Shown piece by piece: positions 26,434 to 34,992 of a stretch of 64,000 bases of DNA. The position numbers were made by a program, and so were the translations under genes. The DNA is from OLB9 sp041392785 (GTDB taxonomy: Bacteria > Bacteroidota > Bacteroidia > Chitinophagales > Saprospiraceae), in contig JAWKLK010000008.1 of the NCBI GenBank assembly GCA_041392785.1, positions 124,001 through 188,000 of the forward strand, read 5' to 3'. The notes under the pieces were generated by a model. The model saw nothing but the letters and a program-made list of their open reading frames with translations. It was not told the origin of the DNA and did not search any database. Numbering within the stretch: position 1 is the first letter of the stretch; the number at the start of each line of letters is the position of its first letter.

Positions 26434-26659
26434 TTGTATTACAGCTAACAATTAACCCTTTTATTTCTTCTACCGGTTTAAGCACAATTTTACTTTCTTT
26501 CTCTGTTACTTCATTAATTGATAATTGACCGTTTTTCATTGACTTAATGTCATCTATTTCACATTGAACTTCAGATTTACTATTCATAGGATATGAATTA
26601 CATGAAATCAATATTTCACAAAATAAAACTATCGTTATAGAAATGAATTTATTTACCAT
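26411..26659 (-). CDS. Small lipoprotein of unknown function
   Basis: An 82-residue protein with a lipoprotein signal (ITIVLFCEILISC; Cys at residue 20) and a Glu/Lys-rich mature part. It lies between the Fic gene and the propeller gene on the same strand. The last codons overlap another open frame of different base composition, so its C-terminus may be altered by a deletion or frameshift. Confidence 0.45.
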   Translation of the reverse strand: MVNKFISITIVLFCEILISCNSYPMNSKSEVQCEIDDIKSMKNGQLSINEVTEKESKIVLKPVEEIKGLIVSCNTNETKEAY

Positions 26660-26774
26660 CTGTTTTGCTTACTGACAACTTGTAAATCTACGCCATAAAA
26701 ATATAAAAATCATCCAAATACACTAAATGCTTTTAACTAATTTGAACTACACTTCCAATCCGCTCATATTCCCT

Positions 26775-27656
26775 TTAATTTTCTTCATAATAATACGAAT
26801 AATCTATGCCTTTCATATACATTTCTCGGCTGTGGATGTCACTAGTTAAGGCATGTTTTAATAGCTTGGATAATTCACTACTATCTACACTGCTTATTAT
26901 CATTGCATTCATGTAGTTGACTTTGCTTATTTTACTCCAATCGATACAGCATTTTAGTTGTTTTTTTAATAGAAGATCCAACCATATACGCGTGCTTCTG
27001 CCATTGCCTTCCATAAATGGGTGGGCTTTGTTCATCGCCACATATTTTTCTACAATTTCATCAAAATTGGTTTCAAGCATTTGGTCTATTTGTAGCAAAG
27101 TAGTGTTTAAATATTGAGCATACTCAAATCTATATCCACCTTTAGCTATGTTTTTGGTTCTTATTTGTCCCGCAAAATCATATAGGCCGCCAAAAATATA
27201 TGCATGAATCTGCTGTAAACCTTTGGTTGTCCCTACTTCTATGCTATCTACAAAAGATGTTTCAAATAAGGCATATGCCTTGGTTTTGCTTTTGCCATCT
27301 ATGCTTTCTGGGCTAAAAGTAAACCATTCTATAAATCGGTTGGCTTTTTTGCCTGGGAATTGTTTGCCTAGTGCTATGATGCCTTCGTAATCGAGCAAAT
27401 AGGTTAATCGCTTTTTTCCATCTGGTGCCAGCATTTTCAACTGGGTAGTGGCACTAACCACTTCGCTATTTTCTTTTTTAAGTTTTGCCTTAAGGTATTT
27501 CCAATAATTACGGGTTTTGTTGTAGTCATCTTGGTCGGTAAGCACAGCCACTATATCCAATACCGAAAACCACCATTTGGCTTTATCATCGTCCCAAATG
27601 GCACGCACTTCTCTGTCATCAAAGAATCGTATTGATATTTTGGTATTAGAGCTCAT
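26775..27656 (-). CDS. BRO-N domain - Fic domain fusion protein
   Basis: A 293-residue protein with two domains. Residues 1-115 resemble the BRO-N/phage antirepressor-type domain (IRFFDDREVRAIWDDDKAKWWFSVLDIV, then RNYWKYLKAKLKKE and LLDYEGIIALGKQFPGKKANRFIEW). Residues 135-270 form a Fic domain: IHAYIFGGLYDFAGQIR, then the full catalytic motif HPFMEGNGRSTR near residue 208. Fic enzymes transfer AMP or related groups to proteins, using the His and the GNGR phosphate-binding loop, all present here. No antitoxin gene is adjacent. BRO-N domains usually bind DNA, so self-regulation is possible. A 95-base piece of a second copy lies at 23684-23778. Confidence 0.85.
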   Translation of the reverse strand: MSSNTKISIRFFDDREVRAIWDDDKAKWWFSVLDIVAVLTDQDDYNKTRNYWKYLKAKLKKENSEVVSATTQLKMLAPDGKKRLTYLLDYEGIIALGKQFPGKKANRFIEWFTFSPESIDGKSKTKAYALFETSFVDSIEVGTTKGLQQIHAYIFGGLYDFAGQIRTKNIAKGGYRFEYAQYLNTTLLQIDQMLETNFDEIVEKYVAMNKAHPFMEGNGRSTRIWLDLLLKKQLKCCIDWSKISKVNYMNAMIISSVDSSELSKLLKHALTSDIHSREMYMKGIDYSYYYEEN

Positions 27657-27935
27657 TCTAAATTGTCGGTTATAATATGCCTGTTCACCATTTTTTAAAA
27701 GCTCAAATATAACAAATCAGCACGGTGTTTGGATAAAAAAAACTGCTCTTTTACTAGCTGGAATGTCGGCTTGTGTGTCAGAACTTACAAATGTGAAGCT
27801 TAGTTAAATACTACACAGTTCTTTCATTTTTTATTAAGGTATGTAATGTACCGATGGTTTTCTTTGGTCAGTTCGGTGTTTAAGTAAATTATTACCGCGA
27901 TTAACGCAGTGAAAAGATTTTGGCGGAAATATCAG
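27657..27935. other. Gene-free gap with no supported feature
   Basis: 279 bases between the Fic and SDR genes. I find no open frame of useful length, no repeat shared with the rest of the window and no clear promoter. Confidence 0.5.
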
Positions 27936-28691
27936 CTATAAAAACATTCCTCCTGATGCTTCTATTCTTTGAGCATTTACCCATTTGGCATCATCGCTAC
28001 AAAGGAATGCTACAACGCTACCAATGTCATCAGGTTTGCCCACTCTGCCTAATGCAGTTTGAGAAGCAACAAAAGCATTTAAGTCTTTATTATCACGAAC
28101 TGCGCCACCGCCAAAATCGGTTTCAATGGCACCTGGTGCTACTACATTCACTCTAATTCCTCTTGCTCCCAAAGATTTTGCTTGATATTTGGTTAGAGTT
28201 TCAATACCGCCTTTCATTACTGCATAAGCATCGTATCCAGGCAAAGTAAACCTTGCCAAACCAGTTGATACATTTACAATGGCACCACCATCGTTCATTA
28301 TTGGCAACATTTTTTGGGTTAAGAAAAAAGCAGCTTTTAAATGAATATTTACCATGCTGTCAAACTGTTCTTCGGTGGTGTCAGAATACGAAGAATGAAC
28401 GCCCACTCCAGCGTTGTTTACCAAATAGTCAATTTTGTCTGTTGAAAATTCGTTTTTCAAAACGTCATTTACTGCTGATACAAAAGCATCAAAATTTTTG
28501 GAATTAGATACGTCTAATTGCAGGGCAACTGCATTTTGACCATATCCTTTGATTTCTTGTACTACCGCCTCGGCTTCTTCACTTTTACTGTTGTAAGTGA
28601 TTATTACACTTGTTCCTTTTTGCGCAACAGACAAGGCCATATTTTTGCCAAGACCTCTACTTCCACCTGTGATTAATGCTATTTTTGTCAT
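27936..28691 (-). CDS. Short-chain dehydrogenase/reductase (FabG-like)
   Basis: A 251-residue classical SDR: NAD(P)-binding TGGSRGLGKNMA at residues 8-19, NNAGVGVHS near residue 91, catalytic Ser in VNVSTGL, and YAVMKGG (Y-x-x-x-K) near residue 157. GAIETDFGGG follows, and a C-terminal glycine-rich end. The substrate is unknown. It lies 89 bases downstream of the HxlR regulator on the same strand, which suggests control by that regulator. Confidence 0.85.
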   Translation of the reverse strand: MTKIALITGGSRGLGKNMALSVAQKGTSVIITYNSKSEEAEAVVQEIKGYGQNAVALQLDVSNSKNFDAFVSAVNDVLKNEFSTDKIDYLVNNAGVGVHSSYSDTTEEQFDSMVNIHLKAAFFLTQKMLPIMNDGGAIVNVSTGLARFTLPGYDAYAVMKGGIETLTKYQAKSLGARGIRVNVVAPGAIETDFGGGAVRDNKDLNAFVASQTALGRVGKPDDIGSVVAFLCSDDAKWVNAQRIEASGGMFL

Positions 28692-28780
28692 TTGAAATGT
28701 TTATTAAATTTAGTTACAAAGGTAGTTTATTTAATTACATTTTCTAATGACTAAGCAAAACGCCTAGCTGTAATGTACAA

Positions 28781-29167
28781 TTAATCATTCGAAGTTTTCA
28801 TTTTGGGTTCTAATACTTGCTCGATTCCCCATTGACTTAACATGCTGAAAAGGGGTCGCAAACTTTCTCCTTTTTCGGTCAAGGTATAAATTACTTTAGG
28901 TGGCACTTCTGCAAAAACTTTTCGGTGTACCAAACCATCATCTTCTAATTCTCTCAATTGTACCGTCATCATACGTTTACTACAATCGGGCATCATACGT
29001 TGCAGCTGTCCAAAACGATTGACATCTACCGAAATAAAGTACAAGATCATTGGTTTCCACTTTCCACCAATGAGTTTCAGCGTTGCACTTACAGGACAAC
29101 CGCCATATTTTTTGATGTTATCTACCATATTGGTAAATCGCTCAGAATTATTTTCTTCTATTCTCAT
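28781..29167 (-). CDS. HxlR family transcriptional regulator (first)
   Basis: A 128-residue HxlR winged-helix protein: GGCPVSATLKLIGGKWKPMI with the redox-type Cys near residue 24, then FGQLQRMMPDCSKRMMTVQLRELEDDGLV and YTLTEKGESLRPLF. HxlR proteins often sense electrophiles or redox change through the conserved Cys and control oxidoreductases. It is upstream of an SDR on its own strand and divergent from two paralogous lipoproteins. An inverted repeat lies in the shared intergenic region. Confidence 0.88.
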   Translation of the reverse strand: MRIEENNSERFTNMVDNIKKYGGCPVSATLKLIGGKWKPMILYFISVDVNRFGQLQRMMPDCSKRMMTVQLRELEDDGLVHRKVFAEVPPKVIYTLTEKGESLRPLFSMLSQWGIEQVLEPKMKTSND

Positions 29168-29195
29168 TTTTTAAATCATTGATTATCAACAATGG

Positions 29196-29263
29196 TTACT
29201 TTTTAGATACTATAAAACATTAATGTAACTACTTGTAAGAAAAGTAATTAGTATGCAAATTTG
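29196..29263. promoter_or_regulatory. Inverted repeats and promoter between HxlR and lipoprotein genes
   Basis: TTACTTTT (29196-29203) and AAAAGTAA (29240-29247) form a perfect inverted repeat. A plausible promoter for the plus-strand gene is TTG (29233-29235), a 20-base spacer and CAAATTTG (29256-29263), close to TAnnTTTG. The arrangement suits control of both directions by the adjacent HxlR protein. Confidence 0.4.
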
Positions 29264-29287
29264 CACAAAAATTTTAAATAACAAAAT

Positions 29288-30070
29288 ATGTTCAAGAAAA
29301 TAATTTCATTTAGATCAGCTCATAAATTATTAATGGGCTCTATGTTGGTTTTCTCTCTTTTCGCAATGCAAAGTTGTGATAAAGATGATGATGTTACTGA
29401 AGACAAAAACGATGATGTTTTTGAATTAGCCATTCGAAAAATTAATACAGGTGTAAGTATTAATGATTTTACAACGGCAAGAGATGCTTTTGTTACTGAA
29501 TTGATGAAGCAAAATGGTACTTCAAATGATAGAGAAGTGCAGCCTTTCTTCGATTTTTCGCAAAGTTTACCGCTGGACAGTGTATACATTGGGATGACTC
29601 AGTATAAAGATTTGGCTACTTACCAAAGCATTGGTCAAACCTTAGGAACTACAAGCGTTGCAACTAATTTTTTTACCAAGTTTACGCCACTTGCTTTTGA
29701 AGCATTACAACCTTTAGACGAGTACAAACCTGTTGATTTAGGTGCATTGGCTCCTAAAAGCAGTGGCCGAGTATTAGAAATTGCCGTGAGAGATTTGTCG
29801 CTTTATAGCAATTTTAATCAAGCAGATTATGAAGCCAAAAGAGATGCTTTTTTAGCTGCCTTAAAACAGCAAAATGGATTTGTGCAAGAAGTACAATGGA
29901 AATCGGTAACGAATCCAAATGTAGTCGTGGGCATGACGGTGTATGAAAGCCAAACAGCAGCCGCGACTATTTTATCAAATGTCAATTTTGTCACTAGTTC
30001 AGCAGTGGTGAACTTTTTAGGTAGCTATCCACCCAATAAAGTGGCTACTATTAATACCGTTTTAAAATAA
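29288..30070 (+). CDS. Lipoprotein with two ferredoxin-like/ABM-type repeats (paralogue 1)
   Basis: A 260-residue lipoprotein (lipobox AMQSC, Cys about residue 30, then an Asp-rich linker). The mature protein has two similar halves, each opening with a strand of the type F-E-L-A-I-R-K / L-E-I-A-V-R-D and containing a helix such as TARDAFVTELMKQNG / AKRDAFLAALKQQNG. That is the pattern of dimeric alpha/beta-barrel (antibiotic biosynthesis monooxygenase-like) domains in tandem. It is paralogous to the next gene, 7 bases downstream. The ligand is unknown. Confidence 0.65.
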   Translation: MFKKIISFRSAHKLLMGSMLVFSLFAMQSCDKDDDVTEDKNDDVFELAIRKINTGVSINDFTTARDAFVTELMKQNGTSNDREVQPFFDFSQSLPLDSVYIGMTQYKDLATYQSIGQTLGTTSVATNFFTKFTPLAFEALQPLDEYKPVDLGALAPKSSGRVLEIAVRDLSLYSNFNQADYEAKRDAFLAALKQQNGFVQEVQWKSVTNPNVVVGMTVYESQTAAATILSNVNFVTSSAVVNFLGSYPPNKVATINTVLK

Positions 30071-30077
30071 TAATAAA

Positions 30078-30824
30078 ATGAAATATTTAATTATAGTTGC
30101 CATTTCAGTATCGGCATTATTCAGTTGCTCAAATTCAAAAAATAATATTCAAAATAAAAAAAATAAAGATATGACAGCCATGTATGAAATCGCCATCAAT
30201 CAAGCAAAAGATGGAAATGTTCAACACTTTCTAGACACTAGAGTAAAATTTGTTGAAGTGCTCGGTAAAGAAGAAAACACCTTAAACGAAGGAAAATGGA
30301 AACCATTTTTTACCGTGGACCAAAGTATGAAATTAGACGAAATTCTAATTGGTATGACGCATTGGAACTCAATGCAAGGTTTTGGCGAAACGGCCATGAA
30401 GCTCATGCCACAAGATGTTACTAAAAACTACTTTGCAAGTTTCAATCCTTTGGCTTATGGTCTGTTAGAAACTGTCGATGGAAAACCTTTTGATATGGAA
30501 AGTATCAAGAAAGAAGGAAATGTCATTGAGTTTGCTATTAGAAAAGGAAAAACTAATGATGCTTTTGGTTCAATGAGAGAAGCGTTTTTTAAGTCGCTTG
30601 AAAACTACGATGGCTACCAATTTGCTCGTGAATTTAAGTTTTATGAGCTAGACGAAAAAGGAATGCCAAAATTGGCTGAAAATACACAAGCAGTCATCAT
30701 CGTTTGGGAAAATCCTGAAAAATTTCAAGCTGCAGCTACGCCAATTTTTGGTTCAAAAGAATATGCGGACTTTGCTAATTTGATAGATGTGAAATCTTAC
30801 TTTGCTACGTTTGCAACAAAGTAA
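30078..30824 (+). CDS. Lipoprotein with two ferredoxin-like/ABM-type repeats (paralogue 2)
   Basis: A 248-residue lipoprotein (ALFSC lipobox, Cys at residue 17). Its first repeat aligns with paralogue 1: MYEIAINQAKDGNVQHFLDTR against the opening of paralogue 1, then PFFTVDQSMKLDEILIGMTHW against its PFFDFSQSLPLDSVYIGMTQ. A second repeat starts at VIEFAIRKGKTNDAF. The pair probably arose by tandem duplication and is probably expressed together and controlled by the divergent HxlR protein. A strong terminator follows. Confidence 0.65.
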   Translation: MKYLIIVAISVSALFSCSNSKNNIQNKKNKDMTAMYEIAINQAKDGNVQHFLDTRVKFVEVLGKEENTLNEGKWKPFFTVDQSMKLDEILIGMTHWNSMQGFGETAMKLMPQDVTKNYFASFNPLAYGLLETVDGKPFDMESIKKEGNVIEFAIRKGKTNDAFGSMREAFFKSLENYDGYQFAREFKFYELDEKGMPKLAENTQAVIIVWENPEKFQAAATPIFGSKEYADFANLIDVKSYFATFATK

Positions 30825-30844
30825 TCCTTGAAAAATAAATGTTT

Positions 30845-30879
30845 AAAACCGAAGTCCTATTTTGGACTTCGGTTTTTTT
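30845..30879 (+). terminator. Intrinsic terminator after the lipoprotein pair
   Basis: An 11-bp perfect stem (AACCGAAGTCC / GGACTTCGGTT) with a 6-base loop and a run of seven T. Confidence 0.85.
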
Positions 30880-30945
30880 AATTCTGAACATCGAAAGGAC
30901 GGTCTATTCACAAGGGACTCTCGAAAATTAATAAAATAAAACAAT

Positions 30946-31887
30946 ATGGTTGTAAAACTTCGCAAAGGTTTATTGAGCAATGTGTGGATTAATATCATCA
31001 TTTTCCACAAAGAATTGATATATTTTTTATTACTGTCTTTGGCAGTATATTCCTTGTATGTTCTCGGTCATAAATGGGTAGATATTCCAGTTTTACCTGT
31101 TGCTATGTTGGGTACTGCCTTGTCTATTTTACTGGGTTTTAGGAATGGATCGGCTTATGACCGGTGGTGGGAAGCTCGAAAAATTTGGGGTGGCATCATT
31201 AATATAAGCAGAACTTTTACTACACAAATTAAAAGTTATGTAGATGATACTCAACAAGTCAAAAATTTGGTCTATCGGCATCTGGCTTATATCAATACCC
31301 TGCGTTTAGCATTACGTGGTCAAAACATAGATTATCACAAAGAACTTTCGGCCTTCATTCCCATTGTGGAATGGGAAAACTTACAATCAATGGCCAATAT
31401 CTCCACACAAATATTAAATCTTCAAGCTTCAGAAATAAAGGCGAATGTGAAAAACGGCCATATAGACAGTGAGTTTAAACAATATGAACTTATGGGTAGC
31501 ATCAAAGAACTATTTGATTTGCAAGGCAGAGCAGAACGAATTAAAAAGACACCTTTCCCGAAATATTACGAGCTATATATCAATGTGTTTTTCTTCGCTT
31601 TTATTACGCTGTTCCCATTTTCAATTGTTGGTAATTTAGATAAGATGAGTCAGGGATTAGACTACTCCATGACTTGGTTGATTGTCCCAATAACTTTATT
31701 GGTAGGATTTGTGTTTGCAGCTATTGACAAATCAGGTTCCGCTACGGAAGATCCTTTTGAAAACCAAATGTCTGACACCCCAATGACTTCCATATGCATT
31801 ACCATAGAAAGAGATTTAAGACAGATGTTGGGGGAAAAAGAAATTCCCGCAGCCTTGGTACCTGATGAAAACGGAATATTAATGTAA
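30946..31887 (+). CDS. Bestrophin-family anion channel
   Basis: A 313-residue protein of the bacterial bestrophin (YneE/UPF0187) family. Membrane helices occur at about 22-45, 50-65, 205-225 and 235-255. Conserved segments are LGFRNGSAYDRWWEARKIWG near residue 66, FPFSIVG near 224, and the C-terminal DPFENQMSDTPMTSICITIE. Bacterial members form pentameric ion channels in the inner membrane. It is 9 bases upstream of the broken cytochrome b561 gene and probably in one unit with it. Confidence 0.88.
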   Translation: MVVKLRKGLLSNVWINIIIFHKELIYFLLLSLAVYSLYVLGHKWVDIPVLPVAMLGTALSILLGFRNGSAYDRWWEARKIWGGIINISRTFTTQIKSYVDDTQQVKNLVYRHLAYINTLRLALRGQNIDYHKELSAFIPIVEWENLQSMANISTQILNLQASEIKANVKNGHIDSEFKQYELMGSIKELFDLQGRAERIKKTPFPKYYELYINVFFFAFITLFPFSIVGNLDKMSQGLDYSMTWLIVPITLLVGFVFAAIDKSGSATEDPFENQMSDTPMTSICITIERDLRQMLGEKEIPAALVPDENGILM

Positions 31888-31896
31888 TTTCAAAAT

Positions 31897-32424
31897 ATGA
31901 CAAAAGTAATCAAATACAGCCGCCGTATTATCTGGATTCATTGGGTATCCAGCTTACTCATTATCGCTTTGATTATGAGCGGTATCATGATGGAAGGAGA
32001 ACCCATTTTGGCCAAAAAACTACAACTTTACTAATGGCATTTCCCGATGGGTATGGCCGTTTTTGTATTAACGATGATTAGAGTTATTGCTTATTTTAAA
32101 GACCCACGACCCGAAGGATTATATCCGAATGGAAACTGGCGACAAAAACTCATCAACTTTGTACACAAGGGTTTTTATTGGGTGATTTTGTGGATGTGTA
32201 TTTCGGGAATAATTTCCTTATTTGTAGAAAATATCATACCAGCATTGCAGGCTAATGATGCCAGTTTATTACCAGATTTAACAAAAGATTTGAGTGCTAT
32301 CATGTTGTCTCATCACATCGTGGCAAAATTTGTAATGCTATTCTTAATTACGCATTTGGTGGGTATATTCAGCCATATTTTTAAGACAAAAGAAAATGTA
32401 TTTAAACGGATTTTTAAAGGATGA
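31897..32424 (+). pseudogene. Cytochrome b561-like gene with an internal TAA
   Basis: From the ATG at 31897 the frame encodes RRIIWIHWVSSLLIIALIMSG and then meets a TAA at 32032-32034. The same frame continues directly with WHFPMGMAVFVLTMIRVIAY and runs to 32424. Together they give a four-helix protein of about 175 residues, with His residues in helix 1 (IHW), after the stop (WHF), and in SHHIVAK and THLVG, typical b561 haem ligands. One base change would restore the gene. If real, the stop leaves a 45-residue stub; an internal start at 32047 would lack helix 1. Confidence 0.7.
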
Positions 32425-32502
32425 AATCCACATGATGCAAACATTACAATCTAATTCATGGGGATTCCATGTGGCCTTTGAAATTAAAATAAATATATAG
32501 AC
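32421..32502 (+). repeat. Dispersed hairpin leader repeat, copy B
   Basis: An 82-base copy of the element at 6865-6955. AATCCACATGA (32425-32435) pairs with TCATGGGGATT (32456-32466) with one mismatch. The 3' half TTCCATGTGGCCTTTGAAA and the following A-rich leader to ATGAAA also match. It starts within the stop codon of the cytochrome gene and ends at the next start codon. Confidence 0.65.
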
Positions 32503-33138
32503 ATGAAAAAGGAGATTCAAGATAATAAAGTAATTACCGTACTAGATCGCTTACACAAAGCTGCAAAAGGCGATGGCTTTAAGGTGATGAAAGCATTGGC
32601 TTATGGTTTATTTACGAAAATAAAACCTGAACATGCAAGTTCGGCTTACTTGCCAGTATCCAGAAAACAAGGTGCATATTTGTATCAGACCGTCGTTGAA
32701 AACAAGTACAAAAACATTGTTGAATTCGGTACTTCTTTCGGCATATCAACCATCTATTTGGCAGCAGGGGCAAGGGAAACTGGCGGAAAAGTAATTACAT
32801 CAGAAATAGTCAAGGAAAAATGCGAGAAAGCATCGCAAAATTTTGAAAATGCAGGTCTGTCACAATTCATTGAATTGAGAGAAGGTGATGCGTTAGAAAC
32901 ACTGAAGAATATAGATTTCCCAATAGATTTCTTGCTCTTAGATGGATGGAAAGATTTGTATTTACCCATATTTAGACTTTTAGAACCCTTATTTCATTCT
33001 AAAACGAAAATTTTTGTTGATAATACGGGTTTTAAAGATGTTCGAAATTTTCTTAAAGTCGTAGAAAAGGAACCTAATTATTTGGTCGAATCTTTAGCAT
33101 TAGATAAAGGTGGATCTGCATTAATTACACTAAAATAA
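32503..33138 (+). CDS. Class I SAM-dependent O-methyltransferase-like protein
   Basis: A 211-residue methyltransferase. The SAM-binding motif I is VEFGTSFGISTIYLAAGA near residue 73, followed by GGKVITSEIV (acidic ribose-binding position) and, later, IDFLLLDGWKDLYL near residue 144, as in catechol O-methyltransferase-like enzymes. The substrate is unknown. It begins directly after hairpin repeat copy B and is followed by the dioxygenase after 6 bases; a small phenolic compound would suit both enzymes, but that is inference. Confidence 0.8.
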   Translation: MKKEIQDNKVITVLDRLHKAAKGDGFKVMKALAYGLFTKIKPEHASSAYLPVSRKQGAYLYQTVVENKYKNIVEFGTSFGISTIYLAAGARETGGKVITSEIVKEKCEKASQNFENAGLSQFIELREGDALETLKNIDFPIDFLLLDGWKDLYLPIFRLLEPLFHSKTKIFVDNTGFKDVRNFLKVVEKEPNYLVESLALDKGGSALITLK

Positions 33139-33144
33139 TACGCA

Positions 33145-34026
33145 ATGACTCGCAAAGATTTTATAAAAAATTCATTAATATTAAGCACTTTACCAATGGC
33201 AGGATTTGGATTGAATAGTTTGAAGAAATTATCAGAATCGTTAGAAGAACAAGACATTTTGATGCCCGTTTTGTTTATAGGGCACGGTGCACCATTGTAC
33301 GCTTTGGATGACAATAAATATTCAATGGCTTGGCTAAAAATAGGGCAAACCATTCCCAAACCCAAAGCTGTGGTTTCGGTATCGGCACATTGGCTTACTC
33401 CTGGCAAAACGTTGGTGACAGCTGCTCCGAAACCAAAAACGATTCATGATTTTGGGCGAATAGACGATCGCCTTTTTGAAATGCAATATCCAGCTCTAGG
33501 GGACCCAGAACTGGCAAAAGAAATAAGCACTCAGGTTACTGCTGTGCCTATTCATTTGGACCACGATTGGGGATATGACCACGGCACTTGGTGTGTGCTG
33601 CATCACATGTTCCCAAATGCCGATATTCCTGTGATTCAATTGAGCATTGATTATGCCAAAGATGGTCAATACCATTTAGCACTCGCAAAAGAACTGCAAT
33701 TTCTTCGCAAAAAAGGTGTGCTGATAATGGGAAGTGGTAATATCGTTCATAATTTAAGTCAATTAAAATTTCCCGAGAATTCTACTTACGATTGGGCTAT
33801 AGAATTTGACCAAACCGCTAAAAATCTTATAGATAAGCGAGATTTCGGTAGCTTGGCAAACTATCAGAAATTGGGCAAAGAAGCACAATTGAGTATTCCT
33901 ACACCAGATCATTATTTTCCTTTGCTATACACCTTGGGCTTGGCTAATGAAAAGGAAAGCATAAGTTATCCGATTGATGGTATTTCATATGGCAGTACTA
34001 GTATGCGAAGTGTATTAATCTCGTAA
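33145..34026 (+). CDS. ygiD: DODA-type extradiol dioxygenase (YgiD-like)
   Basis: A 293-residue enzyme of the LigB/DODA family. Metal ligands are visible: His in LFIGHGAPLY near residue 47, His in VSAHWLTPG near residue 82, and HDWGYDHGTWCVLHHMF near residues 137-153, with GSGNIVHNL near residue 195. E. coli YgiD opens the ring of DOPA (4,5-extradiol). The N-terminus MTRKDFIKNSLILSTLPMAG resembles a Tat-type or membrane signal, unlike E. coli YgiD. It is co-oriented with the methyltransferase and followed by a terminator. Confidence 0.85.
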   Translation: MTRKDFIKNSLILSTLPMAGFGLNSLKKLSESLEEQDILMPVLFIGHGAPLYALDDNKYSMAWLKIGQTIPKPKAVVSVSAHWLTPGKTLVTAAPKPKTIHDFGRIDDRLFEMQYPALGDPELAKEISTQVTAVPIHLDHDWGYDHGTWCVLHHMFPNADIPVIQLSIDYAKDGQYHLALAKELQFLRKKGVLIMGSGNIVHNLSQLKFPENSTYDWAIEFDQTAKNLIDKRDFGSLANYQKLGKEAQLSIPTPDHYFPLLYTLGLANEKESISYPIDGISYGSTSMRSVLIS

Positions 34027-34102
34027 TAGATAAAAAATTGGTCATGAAAGCATATTTTGAAACATTTGCTGTCAAGTAAATTTTCGTACATTATTATTAA
34101 AG

Positions 34103-34137
34103 AAAAAACCGAAGTCAGGAATAGGCTTCGGTTTTTT
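34103..34137 (+). terminator. Intrinsic terminator after the dioxygenase gene
   Basis: A 12-bp stem (AAAAAACCGAAG / CTTCGGTTTTTT) around an 11-base loop, 77 bases after the stop. Confidence 0.8.
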
Positions 34138-34347
34138 TTATTGGTAAATGCTGAGAATGAGCCTGTGGTGAATTTTTTTAGTAAATAGTCTCAATAATAA
34201 TTCCCAAAACTAAAATGTTTACCCTTAAAACAAAAAAAGCAAATAAGTCATTCAACTCATTTGCTTTTAAAGTATGTTTTGTCTGTTCTTATTTTACAAC
34301 TGTACAAACTTACACTTATTGCAAAAATATTCCATCAATTTTTCTAA

Positions 34348-34992
34348 TCAATTTGGATTCGTTTTACGTACCAATTCTTCCAAAACCTTCTTTTTGGTGA
34401 CTAATTCGCTACCTGTAATTTCTGCTTTCTTTACTTTCCAAAATTTTGGTATCTCAATTTTCCCCTTACTAAAAGAATATAAGTATGTCAGTTCAATAAA
34501 TTGTAATATAGAATTTAATGTCCAAAATATTGAAGCCTTACTGACCTTAAAACCCAATTTCTCCGCTGTTCTATCATTAAAAAAGTAACTGTGACCTACT
34601 ATTTTTACTTCAGGTGATAATTGCTTGGTTTCAATCCTTTCAATAATGGTAATCAGTGCTTTGAAATAACTATTAAGCAACGTTTTCTGTACAAATAACC
34701 CACGATCGGACCACTTGAAGTTTACGAAATAATCGAAGGTAAATATGTTGTGTAAATCATATTGTTTGTCTGTTTGAACGGTGGAAAGCACATAAGGGTT
34801 CAAGTATTTATAAAGGCCTATTAGTCTGAAAAATGGAACGCTAGCAAAATTAAAGAAAGGAGCAAATATTGGGACCAAAAGGAAAGTATATGACTTTGCT
34901 AAAAAAGGCATAATTGCTGCTACGCCAACGGCAAATAAAATTATAGCAATCACCCATTGAACTAATTTTGGTAATTCGTAAAATCTCTTCAT
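34348..34992 (-). CDS. Membrane protein of unknown function
   Basis: A 214-residue protein with two N-terminal membrane helices (about 13-32 and 36-56) and a soluble remainder of mixed helices and strands. I recognise no family. It stands alone on the minus strand between the dioxygenase operon and the VOC gene. Confidence 0.55.
   Translation of the reverse strand: MKRFYELPKLVQWVIAIILFAVGVAAIMPFLAKSYTFLLVPIFAPFFNFASVPFFRLIGLYKYLNPYVLSTVQTDKQYDLHNIFTFDYFVNFKWSDRGLFVQKTLLNSYFKALITIIERIETKQLSPEVKIVGHSYFFNDRTAEKLGFKVSKASIFWTLNSILQFIELTYLYSFSKGKIEIPKFWKVKKAEITGSELVTKKKVLEELVRKTNPN

Noticed and set aside
30845..34137. Shared AACCGAAG terminator stems as ends of a mobile segment
   Set aside because: Both hairpins are ordinary intrinsic terminators placed directly behind operons; GAAG/CTTC stems of this kind are frequent and no other end features are present.
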